A stretch of DNA of 64,000 nucleotides from Flavobacterium piscinae (GTDB lineage Bacteria; Bacteroidota; Bacteroidia; Flavobacteriales; Flavobacteriaceae). The stretch's first letter is position 1. Each line of letters begins with the position of its first letter. This document shows positions 18,079 to 26,854 of this stretch, one piece after another. The position numbers were made by a program, and so were the translations under genes. The notes beneath the pieces are model-generated. The model searched no databases. It worked only from the letters and a program-made list of their open reading frames with translations, and was not told the origin of the DNA. Location: the NCBI RefSeq assembly GCF_004122145.1, contig NZ_SBKQ01000013.1:1-64000 (forward strand). Direction: 5' to 3'.

Positions 18079-18873
18079 ATGACTTACGAGGGCGTTCTAA
18101 CCAAAATGCAAACCGAACTTGGTAATCCCATTCACTATTATTTGGTGTTTGAAAATAGCTTTTTAAACCTTAATCAATTATTAGATAAGGAACTTGAAAT
18201 TTCCTTTCAAGGGTATCAATGTTTGAATTGTGGAAAGAAGAAAAAAATTTTTCGTCAAGGGTTTTGTTATGACTGCTTTATGGCGAGTCCGGCAGCCGGC
18301 GATTGGATAATGAAACCTGAACTTAGTAAGGCTCATTTGGATATTGAAGACCGTGATTTGGAGTATGAAAAAAAAGTACAGTTGCAACCGCATATTGTTT
18401 ATCTAGCTCTATCCAGTGAAGTTAAAGTGGGTGTTACAAGAAAAACGCAGATCCCGACTCGTTGGATTGACCAAGGTGCTGTGCAAGCTATTCCAATTGT
18501 TGAAGTTCCTAATCGATATTTGGCAGGTATTGCTGAAGTAGCTCTTAAAAGTCAATATGCCGATAAAACAAATTGGCAAAAAATGCTCAAAAATGAAGTT
18601 CCTCCTGTTGATTTAGTTCAGGAACGTTTAAGAGCAGGAACGTTTTTACCCAACGAAGTACAAGAATATTATAGTAATCAACATCCAGATTTGATTGATC
18701 TTCACTATCCTATACTCACATACCCAAAAAAAGTTTCCAGCTTAAATTTAGAAAAATCACCAATTTACCAAGGGAAATTATCCGGTGTAAAAGGTCAGTA
18801 TTTGATTTTTCAAGACGGTACCGTTTTTAATGTTCGAACATTTGAAGGATATATAGTAAGGATTCTACTATAA
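18079..18873 (+). CDS. DUF2797 domain protein
   Basis: This encodes 264 residues of unknown function. A probable zinc ribbon is formed by Cys48, Cys51, Cys63 and Cys66 (CLNCG and CYDC). The following VYLALSSEVKVGVTRKTQIP and RWIDQGA segments resemble the strand-helix core of GIY-YIG nucleases, but the GIY and YIG motifs themselves are not intact, so nuclease activity is not claimed. It is single and divergent from the GH3 gene. A weak stem (CGATT/AATCG) follows the stop. Confidence 0.8.
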   Translation: MTYEGVLTKMQTELGNPIHYYLVFENSFLNLNQLLDKELEISFQGYQCLNCGKKKKIFRQGFCYDCFMASPAAGDWIMKPELSKAHLDIEDRDLEYEKKVQLQPHIVYLALSSEVKVGVTRKTQIPTRWIDQGAVQAIPIVEVPNRYLAGIAEVALKSQYADKTNWQKMLKNEVPPVDLVQERLRAGTFLPNEVQEYYSNQHPDLIDLHYPILTYPKKVSSLNLEKSPIYQGKLSGVKGQYLIFQDGTVFNVRTFEGYIVRILL

Positions 18874-19005
18874 GTTATCAACTACTTCGATTTCGGAATC
18901 GTTTTCTAAATTAAGATATAAAATTCTCAATAAACACTGACATTCGTCATGTTTTTTTATCTTTTTCGGACGGAAATTTGTCTCATAATTCAAAACCTCA
19001 CAATT

Positions 19006-19575
19006 ATGAAACGATTATTCAATTTCGAAAAAGGAATTTTTCTATTGTTCTTTATAGCCACTTCAACCCTTGGTTTCGCTCAAAAAACGTTAATACTTGA
19101 TGCAAAGCCACAATTAAAAATTTCCGGAACATCCAGTTTACATGATTGGGATATGGTTTCTGAAATTGCTACCGGAAAACTTACAGGAACAGTTGAAGGG
19201 AACAAATTAACAACAATTACTTCACTTGTAGTTGAAATGCCGGCCGAAAGTATCAAAAGCGGAAAAGGTGGAATGGACAAAAATGCTTACAAAGCATTAA
19301 AAACAAATCAATACAAAACAGTAAAATTTGATTTAAAAGCAGCTTCAAAACACACAGATGGTACATGGAATTTTAGCGGCACATTTACCATTTCGGGTGT
19401 ATCAAAATCAGTGACAATAAAAATTAAAGAATCAATAATAGGAGGTCAAACAGTATTTGAAGGAAGTTATTCTTTTAAATTGACCGACTACAAAATCACA
19501 CCACCAACCGCTTTAATGGGAACCGTAAAAACCGGTGATGATGTTAAAATAAGTTTTACACTAAAATTCAAATAA
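19006..19575 (+). CDS. YceI family periplasmic protein (first copy)
   Basis: This encodes 189 residues from the ATG at 19006, which gives a clean signal peptide ending GFAQ; an ORF beginning upstream lacks this logic. The YceI fold is a lipocalin-like barrel that binds polyisoprenoids or amphiphiles. Family landmarks are SGTSSLHDWD near the mature N-terminus, KNAYKALKTNQYKTVKFDL and FTISGVSKSVTIKI. It opens a three-gene operon: this gene, a barrel protein (31-base gap) and a second YceI-like gene (10-base gap). Confidence 0.9.
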   Translation: MKRLFNFEKGIFLLFFIATSTLGFAQKTLILDAKPQLKISGTSSLHDWDMVSEIATGKLTGTVEGNKLTTITSLVVEMPAESIKSGKGGMDKNAYKALKTNQYKTVKFDLKAASKHTDGTWNFSGTFTISGVSKSVTIKIKESIIGGQTVFEGSYSFKLTDYKITPPTALMGTVKTGDDVKISFTLKFK

Positions 19576-19606
19576 TTCTAAAATCAACCTCTAAATTAAT
19601 TTAAAA

Positions 19607-20893
19607 ATGAGAAATTTATTTACCCTTGCTCTTGTATTGATAAGTACACTGGCATTCGCTCAAAAGCAACAATATCAATTAAATAACTGGAGACCTTATG
19701 ATAAGACCGGATTGTCTATGTTTGAGGCTCCAAAAGACACAGCAACTACATTTGAAAATGTAAAAGTTCGTATTGGTGGTGCATTTGCTCTTCAGTACCA
19801 AGCATTAGATCATGAAAACAATGCAGATCCGGTTCTAAACACAAATGGTGTAAATACCAATCAGTTAGCAAATTTAGGAAACAACTTTAATTTAGCAACA
19901 GCCAATTTAGATATTGATGTGGCTTTGTATGATGGAGTTAACCTTCACTTGAGAACGTATCTTTCTTCTCGCCACCATCCGGAACCTTATGTTAAAGGAG
20001 GCTACATTCAAATTGATAAGTTAGATTTTATCAGTAAAGGATTTATGGCAGAAACAATGAAGAATCTTACCATCAAAATTGGTCACATGGAAAACAATTA
20101 TGGTGATGCTCACTTTAGAAGATCAGACAATGCGTTAGCCATTTATAATCCATTTGTCGGTAATTATATCATGGATGCTTTTACTACAGAAGTTGGAGCA
20201 GAAGTTTATTATCAAAGAAGCGGCTGGATAGCAATGCTTGGAGCAACTAATGGTAAATTAAATCAAGCTACTAATGCACCAGGCGTAACAAGTCCATCAG
20301 TAATAGCAAAAATCGGCTATGACAAACAGTTGAATAATGATTTACGTTTTAGATTAACTGGATCTATATACAACACAGCTCAATCTGCTAGAACCTATCT
20401 TTATGGTGGTGACCGTGCCGGTTCACGTTATTACTTTGTAATGGAAAATACTCTAGCCACTTCTAAAGATAATTATTCTTCTGGTTTAATTACACCTGGA
20501 TTTACTAATGAATTAACTGCGATTATGATAAACCCATTCGTGAAATACAAAGGGTTAGAGTTCTTTGGTATGGTTGAAAAAGTAAGTGGAAAAACTAAAG
20601 CAGAAACTGACGAAAGAGATTTTACTCAACTAGGAGCAGAATTAATCTACCGTTTCGGGAAAAATGAAAACCTTTATGTAGCTGGTCGTTACAATAACGT
20701 TTCTGGAGAAACTTTAGCCAATGAAGATGTAGATGTAACTCGCTTCAATATAGGTGGAGGTTGGTTTATGACAAAAAACATTTTGATTAAATTTGAATAT
20801 GTTAATCAAAAGTATGACGGCTATGCCAATACAAATATCTTAAACGAAGGTAAGTTTAATGGATTTGTTGCTGAGGCTGTGATTGCATTCTAA
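19607..20893 (+). CDS. Outer-membrane porin-like beta-barrel protein
   Basis: This encodes 428 residues with a signal peptide (NLFTLALVLISTLAFAQ). The rest is strand-rich with aromatic-flanked segments and ends in a typical barrel-closing strand (GFVAEAVIAF). It resembles flavobacterial proteins annotated only as porins or hypothetical proteins. Aromatic girdles and the segment KNLTIKIGHMENNYGDAHFR recall phosphate-selective-porin-like barrels, but the substrate is unknown. It lies between two YceI genes, suggesting a shared small-molecule transport role (inference). Confidence 0.75.
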   Translation: MRNLFTLALVLISTLAFAQKQQYQLNNWRPYDKTGLSMFEAPKDTATTFENVKVRIGGAFALQYQALDHENNADPVLNTNGVNTNQLANLGNNFNLATANLDIDVALYDGVNLHLRTYLSSRHHPEPYVKGGYIQIDKLDFISKGFMAETMKNLTIKIGHMENNYGDAHFRRSDNALAIYNPFVGNYIMDAFTTEVGAEVYYQRSGWIAMLGATNGKLNQATNAPGVTSPSVIAKIGYDKQLNNDLRFRLTGSIYNTAQSARTYLYGGDRAGSRYYFVMENTLATSKDNYSSGLITPGFTNELTAIMINPFVKYKGLEFFGMVEKVSGKTKAETDERDFTQLGAELIYRFGKNENLYVAGRYNNVSGETLANEDVDVTRFNIGGGWFMTKNILIKFEYVNQKYDGYANTNILNEGKFNGFVAEAVIAF

Positions 20894-20903
20894 AACAAAC
20901 AAT

Positions 20904-21431
20904 ATGCGTGTTTTTGGTTTCATATTAGTTTTAACAGGAACGCTGTTTTCAACACCTAAAGAAGATTATCTGTTGGTCAGTACAAAACAGTTTACTGTTC
21001 AAGGTACTACTTCAATTGGAGGTTTTGAATGTAACTACGATATGAATGCTAAAGACACGCTGTTTTTTAATCAACCTCATAAACAAACAAAAATCTCACA
21101 CTCGGTTCCGGTCAAAAATTTTGGATGTGGAAATTTTATTCTAAACAATGATTTTAGAAAAACATTAAAAGAGAAAGAATTTCCAACTGTTAGAATTGAG
21201 CTTTCAAATTTTAAAAAAAGTGCGGAAAATTACAGTTGTGATTTAACACTGAACTTGGTTGGAAAACAAAAAATATACAAGAATCTCCCTTTGAAATATG
21301 ATAAAAACAGCTTGATTGGAAACATAACATTACAATTCAGCGATTTCAATCTCATTCCTCCCAAAAAAATTGGAGGAATGATAAAAATAAAAGAAGAAAT
21401 TAAATTATCTGTTAGTTTACAAACAAAATAG
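20904..21431 (+). CDS. YceI-like protein (second copy)
   Basis: This encodes 175 residues from the ATG at 20904, 10 bases after the barrel gene. A short signal (FGFILVLTGTLFS) precedes a YceI-like domain (VQGTTSIGGFECNYD, TLKEKEFPTVRIELSNF, LQFSDFNLIPPKKIGG). It is more divergent than the first copy and contains several Cys (FECNY, FGCGNF, YSCDL) absent from it. A ligand is not predictable. Operon position supports a joint function with the barrel. Confidence 0.78.
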   Translation: MRVFGFILVLTGTLFSTPKEDYLLVSTKQFTVQGTTSIGGFECNYDMNAKDTLFFNQPHKQTKISHSVPVKNFGCGNFILNNDFRKTLKEKEFPTVRIELSNFKKSAENYSCDLTLNLVGKQKIYKNLPLKYDKNSLIGNITLQFSDFNLIPPKKIGGMIKIKEEIKLSVSLQTK

Positions 21432-21455
21432 TTGCGTTAGTTAGTTTTAAAAAAG

Positions 21456-21492
21456 AACCCCAAGTTGTATTTCCAATTTGGGGTTGCTTTTT
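21456..21492. terminator. Bidirectional terminator between YceI operon and AsmA gene
   Basis: AACCCCAA at 21456 pairs with TTGGGGTT ending 21485. The T run on the plus strand and A run on the left make it usable from both sides, consistent with two converging genes. Confidence 0.8.
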
Positions 21493-24098
21493 TATTCTTT
21501 TTTCTTTTTGTTGCCAAACAAGTTGTTTAATCCGTCCTTTACTTTGTCTTTTACAACTTCCTCTGTTTTGGTTTTCACATCCTCTTTAGTTGAGGGAGTT
21601 GTAGTTTTTGCAGTGTCTTTTGGGTTTTTTGTTTGATTTAACAAATTGCCTAAAGCAGAGGTTCCTTGGTTTAGTAACTTCTGTTTTTGTTGTTCCACCA
21701 ATTGATTAACCAAAGCAGTTGTGGCTTGCTTCATGTCTGTAGAAATAGTTGGTTTAGAAAAATTTCCACCCAACATGGCTGTTACCGGAATGTTTTTAAT
21801 ATTTGCTGCATCTGCCGGAGATAATTTGGCAATTAAATTGTTTGCTTCTTTTCCTAAATATTTAGCGGGAACATCAAATTTTAGATTGTAATTCATCGAT
21901 TGATCAAAACCATGGGTTCCAGCAACATTTACTGTAACATCTTCATATTTAATGTCAAATGGTTTTACATTTACTTTCCCGTTTTCAAACGACAAACTTG
22001 TTTTTAAATCATTTAAATTCACTTTTTTCAAATCAATAAAATTAATTTGATTGTCCAACGCACTTAACAAAGTAGAGTTGGAAGCATTTACAGTAGTAGA
22101 AAGCAATTGACCAACCAAATCTCCTGTTAATGTTTTTAAATCCGGAATCATTTCTTTTGCATCCAAATTACCCGAAACTTTGATAGTTGAATTGAGTTTT
22201 CCATTTATAACATTAGCAATCGGAGCAATGCTTTTCATCATATCCAATTGCGTAAATGTTTCGCTGATGTTAACCTTATTCAAATCTAAATTCATTGCAA
22301 ATGTGGGTACTTTTGTTTTGGTAGAAACATTTCCGTTTAAACCAATCATACCTCCAAAAATGTTTGTCTTCACATTTTCTAGGGTTACTCTTTCCTCTCT
22401 CACAATTAATTTTCCTGAAACATCTTTTAAGGTTAAATTATCGTATAAAACAGTGTTGGCTTTTGCATTTAAAGTGATATCTAAAAAAGCAGGAATCTTC
22501 ATGGCTTCGCTCGGTTTTTGGCCTTCTTTTGTTGGTTCTTCCGTTGTCATGAAATCATTAACAGCCAATTGATTAGAACTCATATTGAAATTTCCTTTCA
22601 AATTCTGATTATTAAACAAGTAACCATAAAAATTTTCTAAAACTCCATTCACATTAATGTCGCTTTTCCCTGTTTGAGCTGCAAATTTTTGTAAGTTCAA
22701 TCTGCTTGGATTAAATTGAACAATCGCTTCACTAATATCCATTCCTTTACCGTTTTCATCGGTATATTTAAATCCGGTTACACTTACTAAACCTGCATTT
22801 TGAATGTTTTGGTATTGCTCTTTTTCTACCGATTGCATATCAAATTTTGTCGTTACATCTGCCTTTAAAATTCCTGAAAGCGGCATGTCTAATTTAATTG
22901 GATAGGCTTTGCTGAGGTTTCCTAAGTTAATTGTTCCTTTCAAAGCGGCATCAACCAAAGGATTTTCAGAAACATTTCTAATAGTTGCTTTCGCATTAAA
23001 AACATCCCGGTCAATTTTAAATGACAAATTATCGATGTTCACATATGTATCGTTTATCAAACCGGTTTCGTTTTTAATTTTGGTATCAATGACGATGTTT
23101 TCCACTTTTTTAGGTAAGTCAGGAAATTTAAAGGAAGCATTGTTAGAAGCTATTTCCAAGTTGAATTTTGGAATAGTGGTTTCAGAATACAATCCTTTTA
23201 CAAAACCGGCAACTTTAAAATCACCAGTGGTTTGAATTTTATCCAAATCGCCTTTATACGCCGATGGAACTAATCCTAAAAAATTTTTAAATGAGGAGGT
23301 GGGCGTTTTAAAGGTTAAATCATAGTTTTGTCCTGCTTCTACCAATTGAATAAAACCGGCAAATTCTAGTGGTAATTGATTGATTAATGCTTTGTTGTCT
23401 TTGAATTCATATTTGCTGTTCTCCAAATCTATTCCTAAAATGGCATCCAACGTTAACGAAATGTCTTTCATATAATTGGTTTTATCCATATCCAAACTCA
23501 GCATTGCTTTGGTTTGAGTATCTAAATCCAGTTTAGAGGCGGCGAAATTTCCAGTTCCGGTATGATTAATTTTATCCATCACCATTTTTATTTTTGAACT
23601 TTCATCCAAAAAAGTAAATTTCAAATTTTCAATGGAATAACTCTGAATATTCATTGCAAAAGGCTTGCTGTCTGAAGGGTTTTCTTCTTTATCATCTTTC
23701 AAAGCAATATCAAAATTACCAATACCATCTTTATTAAAAATGATGTTTACAATGCCGTTTTTACTGGAAAAAGACTCCAATTCCATAGATTCACCTTCCG
23801 ATTTTAATAACTCTTTTACTGACATTTTCAGGTTCAATTCACCCAAATAAAAAAGTGTATCGCCTTCAAACGGTGCTTTATTAATGATGCTCAATTTGTC
23901 AATCGTCACATTGGCACGAGGAAAACTCTTAAACAAACTTAAACTCACCTCTTCAAACGCCACATTGGCATCCACTTTTTCGTTAATCGATTTCAACACT
24001 AATTGCTTGATTTTGTCTTTAAACAAAAACGGGGCTGCTGCTAAAGCAATAATGGTTATTAACAAAAAAATCCCTAAACCTTTTAAAATTTTCTTCAT
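21492..24098 (-). CDS. AsmA-like family protein
   Basis: This encodes 868 residues. One N-terminal membrane anchor (about 5-25, GLGIFLLITIIALAAAPFLF) is followed by a long periplasmic part of repeated strands and an AsmA-like C-terminal region. AsmA-family proteins form bridge-like grooves that move or organise lipids between inner and outer membranes. The final ~60 residues are a Lys/Thr-rich linker (TTTPSTKEDVKTKTEE). Adjacent yhhQ starts 42 bases away and is transcribed in the same direction upstream. Confidence 0.85.
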   Translation of the reverse strand: MKKILKGLGIFLLITIIALAAAPFLFKDKIKQLVLKSINEKVDANVAFEEVSLSLFKSFPRANVTIDKLSIINKAPFEGDTLFYLGELNLKMSVKELLKSEGESMELESFSSKNGIVNIIFNKDGIGNFDIALKDDKEENPSDSKPFAMNIQSYSIENLKFTFLDESSKIKMVMDKINHTGTGNFAASKLDLDTQTKAMLSLDMDKTNYMKDISLTLDAILGIDLENSKYEFKDNKALINQLPLEFAGFIQLVEAGQNYDLTFKTPTSSFKNFLGLVPSAYKGDLDKIQTTGDFKVAGFVKGLYSETTIPKFNLEIASNNASFKFPDLPKKVENIVIDTKIKNETGLINDTYVNIDNLSFKIDRDVFNAKATIRNVSENPLVDAALKGTINLGNLSKAYPIKLDMPLSGILKADVTTKFDMQSVEKEQYQNIQNAGLVSVTGFKYTDENGKGMDISEAIVQFNPSRLNLQKFAAQTGKSDINVNGVLENFYGYLFNNQNLKGNFNMSSNQLAVNDFMTTEEPTKEGQKPSEAMKIPAFLDITLNAKANTVLYDNLTLKDVSGKLIVREERVTLENVKTNIFGGMIGLNGNVSTKTKVPTFAMNLDLNKVNISETFTQLDMMKSIAPIANVINGKLNSTIKVSGNLDAKEMIPDLKTLTGDLVGQLLSTTVNASNSTLLSALDNQINFIDLKKVNLNDLKTSLSFENGKVNVKPFDIKYEDVTVNVAGTHGFDQSMNYNLKFDVPAKYLGKEANNLIAKLSPADAANIKNIPVTAMLGGNFSKPTISTDMKQATTALVNQLVEQQKQKLLNQGTSALGNLLNQTKNPKDTAKTTTPSTKEDVKTKTEEVVKDKVKDGLNNLFGNKKKKE

Positions 24099-24140
24099 CC
24101 TAATTATGTTTATTTATTTGGAGCGAATGAGAAGATATAT

Positions 24141-24830
24141 TTAATCTAAAATTAATTCTTCACCTCTATTTAATTTGAAACGTTTTTGAAAAAAATAAAC
24201 TGCCAAGTATAAAATTGGAGTATCTAACACTGCGATTAACACTTTAAATAAAAATCCGCTCAGCAACAATCCGGGAAATAAATCCCAACTCAATATGTTA
24301 AAACTACATAGCAAAAATAATACCGCAAATGTATCAACAAATTGCGAAGTGAAAGTAGAAAAGTTATTTCTTACCCAAAGCATTTTTCCTTTGGTGACTT
24401 TTTTCCAAAAATGGAAGATGTAAATGTCGATGTATTGTGCCGCCAAATAAGCAATCATTGATGCCAAAACAGCCAACGCGGTTTGACCAAAAACTTTAGA
24501 AAATAAAGCATCATCAACCGGCGAATTGTCAATGGCCGGAGCAGCATTGGCAACGTAAACAATTAATAATGAAAAAACAGAAGCAAATATTCCCGCCGTT
24601 ACCACTTGATTGGCCTTTTTCTTCCCATAAACTTCTGAAATTATATCGGTAATTAAAAATGTAACCGGATAGGGTAGAATTCCCACTGAAATTTCAAACC
24701 GATACAATCCGAAAAAATCCCAATAAAAAAATTTCTGAAAAATTAAATTCGACACCACCAACGAAGCAATGAACATGGCTCCAAGCGTAAAATAAATTTT
24801 ATAAGCAAACAACTTGTCTTTTGTTTCCAA
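24141..24830 (-). CDS. yhhQ: Queuosine precursor transporter (YhhQ/VUT family)
   Basis: This encodes about 229 residues with six hydrophobic segments; the ISEVYGKKKANQVV motif marks the family. YhhQ imports queuosine precursors (preQ0/preQ1) through the inner membrane. No ATG lies near the start. A TTG at 24866 would place the promoter box at 24843-24850 inside the gene, so I prefer the TTG at 24830, just downstream of the box; this choice is uncertain. The AsmA gene follows in the same direction. Confidence 0.85.
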   Translation of the reverse strand: METKDKLFAYKIYFTLGAMFIASLVVSNLIFQKFFYWDFFGLYRFEISVGILPYPVTFLITDIISEVYGKKKANQVVTAGIFASVFSLLIVYVANAAPAIDNSPVDDALFSKVFGQTALAVLASMIAYLAAQYIDIYIFHFWKKVTKGKMLWVRNNFSTFTSQFVDTFAVLFLLCSFNILSWDLFPGLLLSGFLFKVLIAVLDTPILYLAVYFFQKRFKLNRGEELILD

Positions 24831-24842
24831 CTCTTTTTTTAA

Positions 24843-24850
24843 CAAAAGTA
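24843..24850 (-). promoter_or_regulatory. Promoter -7 box for yhhQ
   Basis: On the minus strand this reads TACTTTTG, a match to TAnnTTTG. A TTG start codon at 24830 lies 12 bases downstream. The spacing to the next upstream TTG is 13, shorter than ideal. Confidence 0.5.
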
Positions 24851-24885
24851 GGAAATATGTATGCAATCAGTTGTTAAGAAAATTA

Positions 24886-24919
24886 AAAAAACCTGACAGT
24901 TATTGGTTTCTGTCAGGTT
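24886..24919 (-). terminator. Terminator of sppA (ACCTGACAG-type palindrome)
   Basis: On the minus strand AAACCTGACAG pairs with CTGTCAGGTTT, and T residues follow. It ends 6 bases after the sppA stop codon. The sequence belongs to the ACCTGACAGG family of palindromes also seen at 11586 and 42054. Confidence 0.85.
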
Positions 24920-24925
24920 TCAACT

Positions 24926-26695
24926 TTATTTGATTTTTAACTCAAAAGGCATCAGTGTTTGAATACCGGTTCGAGCCGTTGCTCTTTTTACTTGTTGTAA
25001 GGTTTGATAAGCTTCTTCTCCAATTTCTTCTTTAATCAGGGCTTCTTTCGTTTTGGCAAATGGAATACCGTTTTGATCACTCAAAAACTGCATAAATGTT
25101 TTATCAAATTCCGGATAATTTACGGTTTTAAATTTTTTGATTTTTGCTAAGGTAGCGGCTTCGTTTAATGCTACATCCAATCCACCTAATTTGTCTACTA
25201 AACCATTTTGTAATGCCTCACTTCCGGTCCAAACTCTTCCTTGTGCAATAGCATCGACTTGTTCAAACGTCATTTTTCTTCCGGTAGCCACGCGATTGAC
25301 AAAAACGGTGTAAATGTTTTCTACTGATTCTGTTGTTACTTCTTTGAATTTCTCATCAATTGGTTTAAACGGACTATAGCCTACAGCATGCTCGTGCGTT
25401 TTTACTTGAGAGGTATTAATTCCGATTTTTTTTGATAATTCGGTCATATTTGGTAATACTCCAAAAACACCAATTGAACCGGTAATTGTATTGGGTTCTG
25501 CAACAATTTTATCGGCATTACACGCAATATAATAACCACCTGAAGCGGCTAAATTACCCATCGAAACAACAACGGGTTTTACTTTTTTGGTTAACTCGAT
25601 TTCTCGCCAGATTAATTCTGAAGTCAACGCACTTCCACCCGGACTATCCACGCGAATTACGATGGCTTTTACTTTTTCATCTTTTCTGGCTTCTTGCAAT
25701 GAAGTTCTCATCGCACCTTCGCCAATTATATTTACATCACCTTCGCCACCTAAGATTTCTCCTTGAGCATAAATAATGGCAATCTTGTCTTTCGTGTCAA
25801 TTTTTTGAGGTGTTTTGGCTATGTTTTTTGCATAATCCATGATGGAAATCCATTCATATTCTTCGCCTTTTTTAACTTTCAAGGCTTTTTTAATTCCGTC
25901 GTGGTATTGATCTTCATAACCAATTTTGTCAATTAGTTTTTTCGATTTGGCCATTTCAGGAGTTCTTGCCGATAATTGATTAGCAATACTGTTTAAAGAA
26001 TCTACCGAAATATTTCTGCTTTTAGAAATATCGCTAACAATTGAACTCCAAGCTGAGTTCAACAAAGCCGTCATTTGTTCTCTGTTGGCCTCGCTCATTT
26101 CGCTTTCCAAAAACGGTTCAACTGCACTTTTGTATTTTCCGTGACGAATTACTTCCATTTTTACGCCTGTTTTTTCTTGGATGTCTTTAAAAAACATGAT
26201 TTCAGAAGCTAGTCCTTTAAAGTCCATTTCACCCACCGGATTCATATAAATCGTGTCGGCAACCGAGTTGATATAGTATTCACCTTGTGTAAAATAATCC
26301 GCATAGGAAACAATAAATTTTCCTGATTTTTTAAAATCAATCAATTTGTCTCTCAAGGCTTTGGATTGAGCTAATCCTAAACTGCTGTTGCTGTTCAAGA
26401 TAGAAATTCCTTTGATTTTATCATCGGTTTTGGCATTTTCAACAGCGTTTAGCACATCAATTAAACCCACTGAAGCTTCTTCATTTAAAATAGTTACCCA
26501 AGGATCGGTGAATTTACCGGTGTAATCTAATGTTACATTTTCCATATCTAAAACCAATACGGAGTTAGATTCTACTTTTGCAACATCTGAACCGCTTCCG
26601 GCAATTGCTCCAACAATCATTAACCCGAAAAATAAAATCATACAGAATACAAACAATCCGATGATGGTGGCCAATACATTTCCTAAAAATTTCAT
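24926..26695 (-). CDS. sppA: Signal peptide peptidase SppA, 67K type
   Basis: This encodes 589 residues, the long (double-domain) form. It degrades cleaved signal peptides in the inner membrane. One N-terminal membrane segment (about 8-32) is followed by two tandem S49 domains. Catalytic Lys189 is in YKSAVEP and Ser385 in LAASGGYYI, matching the E. coli arrangement of Lys in the first and Ser in the second repeat. A -7 box lies at 26809. Confidence 0.95.
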   Translation of the reverse strand: MKFLGNVLATIIGLFVFCMILFFGLMIVGAIAGSGSDVAKVESNSVLVLDMENVTLDYTGKFTDPWVTILNEEASVGLIDVLNAVENAKTDDKIKGISILNSNSSLGLAQSKALRDKLIDFKKSGKFIVSYADYFTQGEYYINSVADTIYMNPVGEMDFKGLASEIMFFKDIQEKTGVKMEVIRHGKYKSAVEPFLESEMSEANREQMTALLNSAWSSIVSDISKSRNISVDSLNSIANQLSARTPEMAKSKKLIDKIGYEDQYHDGIKKALKVKKGEEYEWISIMDYAKNIAKTPQKIDTKDKIAIIYAQGEILGGEGDVNIIGEGAMRTSLQEARKDEKVKAIVIRVDSPGGSALTSELIWREIELTKKVKPVVVSMGNLAASGGYYIACNADKIVAEPNTITGSIGVFGVLPNMTELSKKIGINTSQVKTHEHAVGYSPFKPIDEKFKEVTTESVENIYTVFVNRVATGRKMTFEQVDAIAQGRVWTGSEALQNGLVDKLGGLDVALNEAATLAKIKKFKTVNYPEFDKTFMQFLSDQNGIPFAKTKEALIKEEIGEEAYQTLQQVKRATARTGIQTLMPFELKIK

Positions 26696-26808
26696 TTTAA
26701 ACTTATTTAATTGAATATTGTTTTCCTAATTAGTAGTCTTTCATTGTATTATGTTACATTTTAATTTTTATGTAATTCACTAATACAGAAACTTATTAAC
26801 AGGATGGG

Positions 26809-26816
26809 CAAAGATA
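26809..26816 (-). promoter_or_regulatory. Promoter -7 box for sppA
   Basis: On the minus strand this reads TATCTTTG, a match to TAnnTTTG. It implies a 5' leader of about 110 bases. Confidence 0.5.
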
Positions 26817-26854
26817 CTTTATTTCTAAAATAGTTTTACTTATTTTGCTCTACT

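Noticed and set aside
18079..18873. DUF2797 protein as a GIY-YIG nuclease
   Set aside because: Only a loose resemblance; the GIY and YIG motifs are not intact.
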